This document shows positions 19,364-21,405 of a stretch of DNA of 21,405 nucleotides, piece after piece; position 1 is the first letter of the stretch; each line of letters opens with the position of its first letter. The notes under the pieces are model-generated. The model searched no databases and was not told the DNA's origin. It saw only the letters and a list, made by a program, of their open reading frames with translations. The DNA is from Methanobacterium formicicum. GTDB taxonomy: Archaea; Methanobacteriota; Methanobacteria; Methanobacteriales; Methanobacteriaceae. Made by a program: the position numbers and the translations under genes. Location of the stretch: NCBI RefSeq assembly GCF_029848115.1, contig NZ_JARVXG010000049.1, forward strand, positions 60,001 to 81,405, written 5' to 3'.

Positions 19364-19398
19364 AGGATATTAAGAGATTAAATTCAGGAGACTGATTC

Positions 19399-20565
<1,167 letters not shown>

Positions 20566-20609
20566 CTCCTATGCCTTTTAAGAGTCCAATAAAATTTTTA
20601 ATAAATATT

Positions 20610-20638
20610 GAGGTTCAATAACCTCTTTTTCTATTTTT
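20610..20638 (+). terminator. Hairpin plus T-run terminator
   Basis: GAGGTT-CAAT-AACCTC (6-bp stem, 4-base loop, 20610-20625) is followed directly by TTTTTCTATTTTT. This is the shape of a bacterial intrinsic terminator and ends the polymerase-like gene 45 bases after its stop. Confidence 0.7.
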
Positions 20639-20776
20639 AAAATAATAATGGATTTTTTTACACTGGAAATACACCTCTTTTATTTAGAGTATGGATTCCC
20701 CACTTTCAAAAATAGGGAAAAATATTTCTAAAAAAAAGTGGTGAAGAGTTTTTACAGGTTTAATTTAATGTATAAT

Positions 20777-21310
20777 TCATTTAATGTCTAAACTGTTTAA
20801 AATCAGTTCCATGTTCTGTTTTTCACTGTTGTACTCATCACGGGGAACGTTAATGATAATGTTGTAGGTGGTGTTGTTCTTGACGAAGACCATATCTTCA
20901 AACCGCATATCTTTAAAGAAGAACATGATATCACTACCTTTAAATATGGTCCGATGGGCGGTTTGATTATCTATCACCAGTGTATCCTCTGATATTTTTT
21001 CCCAACCAGGATAAACAGTATTATTCCGCTCTTTAAGCACTCCTTCTTCCGACATACCATAATTGGGGGTGATGGTTATCTGCAGTTGAGTGTAGTAATC
21101 CTTGCTAACCACGATGCTGGGACCGGTATTATCATTGGATATTGTCACTTGCCAGTTGGCCGGGTAATCAAAGCTTACATCATTAAAGGTGAAATTTTTC
21201 GTGGAGTTACTCGAAGAAAGGGGATTGTAATAATTAATACAACCAGAGGTAAAAACGACCAAAATCAGAAATCCAATTGTTAAGAGAATGTAATTACGAC
21301 CACTGCCCAC
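20777..21310 (-). CDS. PsbP-like lipoprotein
   Basis: A 177-residue exported lipoprotein. The frame is open from a GTG at 21322, but the GTG at 21310 has GGTGA exactly 5 bases ahead (21320-21316) and gives a clean signal peptide, so I start there. The N-terminus MGSGRNY, a hydrophobic core (about 8-20) and the lipobox FTSGC make Cys24 the anchor residue. After a Ser/Asn-rich spacer, the domain opens with FTFNDVSFDYPANWQV, the pattern of PsbP-related small globular proteins frequent in methanogens. Several Asn-X-Ser/Thr sites fit a protein outside the membrane. The binding partner is unknown. It is convergent with the polymerase-like gene. Confidence 0.85.
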   Translation of the reverse strand: MGSGRNYILLTIGFLILVVFTSGCINYYNPLSSSNSTKNFTFNDVSFDYPANWQVTISNDNTGPSIVVSKDYYTQLQITITPNYGMSEEGVLKERNNTVYPGWEKISEDTLVIDNQTAHRTIFKGSDIMFFFKDMRFEDMVFVKNNTTYNIIINVPRDEYNSEKQNMELILNSLDIK

Positions 21311-21340
21311 AGAAATCACCACAAAGAAATAGTATCTTAT

Positions 21341-21360
21341 TATATTTAAATATATTTATA
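21341..21360 (-). promoter_or_regulatory. Promoter of the PsbP-like lipoprotein gene
   Basis: The minus strand carries two overlapping TATA-like boxes, TATAAATATA (21360-21351) and TTTAAATATA (21350-21341). The distal one predicts a start near 21328, just before the GGTGA ribosome site. The last 45 bases of the window show no gene. Confidence 0.45.
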
Positions 21361-21373
21361 ATAATCTGGAAAT

Positions 21374-21405
<32 letters not shown>

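Larger units (their letters stand above)
18897..19398. promoter_or_regulatory. 502-bp regulatory region before the polymerase-like gene
   Basis: No gene is seen here. From left to right it holds: T runs after cfbB (18950-18970); three copies of the palindrome TTCTACTGTAGAA; a near repeat of ATAACCTGAATTTTTAG / ATAACCTGGATTTAG (19011-19027 and 19029-19043); and AATCAGTGA twice, 11 bases apart (19150-19158 and 19161-19169). A strong TATA box TTTATAAATA follows (19181-19190). It predicts transcription from about 19210, and therefore a leader of nearly 190 bases containing the TTTGTTTCA repeats. AGGAG at 19386-19390 is the ribosome site. The density of repeats suggests tight regulation of the downstream gene. 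Confidence 0.55.

Noticed and set aside
18897..19398. A tRNA or other structured RNA gene in the longest spacer
   Set aside because: No cloverleaf, no T-loop-like GTTCRANTC and no GC-rich segment were seen; the region is AT-rich repeats.

Overview
The window reads as chromosome of a mesophilic hydrogenotrophic methanogen close to Methanobacterium (order Methanobacteriales). Four things point there: an archaeal-type threonyl-tRNA synthetase with a D-aminoacyl-deacylase-like editing domain, a coenzyme F430/cobalamin a,c-diamide synthase, an archaeal/eukaryal (Ser-His) signal peptidase, and AT-rich intergenic DNA with archaeal TATA boxes, GGAGG/GGTGA ribosome sites and T-rich terminators. No rRNA, tRNA, IS element, integrase or CRISPR array was found. 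The organism call is inference from gene content.

Layout, left half. Positions 1-682 (minus) are the 5' part of ilvB (acetolactate synthase large subunit). Divergent from it is purD, with a small coiled-coil protein gene 27 bp downstream, then argF. A minus-strand block follows, in transcription order: ilvD, a type I signal peptidase gene (8 bp after ilvD), argS and a TetR-family regulator gene. The plus strand then carries an MgtC/SapB-DUF4010 membrane protein, a GNAT acetyltransferase, thrS and an M24 (Xaa-Pro aminopeptidase-like) peptidase.

Layout, right half. A two-gene partition cassette (ParA/SegA ATPase plus a small protein with a ParB-type LGRGLDALI N-terminus, start and stop overlapping) is flanked on both sides by arrays of the heptamer TTATAAC. 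Facing it is a radical-SAM/helix-hairpin-helix protein of the putative DNA modification/repair family. Next come a small TM2-like membrane protein, cfbB (cbiA-like, apparently leaderless), a 502-bp regulatory region with three copies of the palindrome TTCTACTGTAGAA, a multi-span membrane protein resembling oligosaccharide repeat unit polymerases, and a convergent PsbP-like lipoprotein.

How it fits together: the left half is housekeeping (branched-chain amino acid, purine and arginine synthesis, tRNA charging, secretion). The most notable system is the segAB-like cassette: the 5' heptads begin at the end of its TATA box and cover the expected transcription start, while the 3' heptads form a 15-bp inverted repeat. 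That arrangement suggests the repeats are at once the centromere-like site and the autoregulatory operator. The second notable region is the repeat-laden promoter and leader of the polymerase-like gene.
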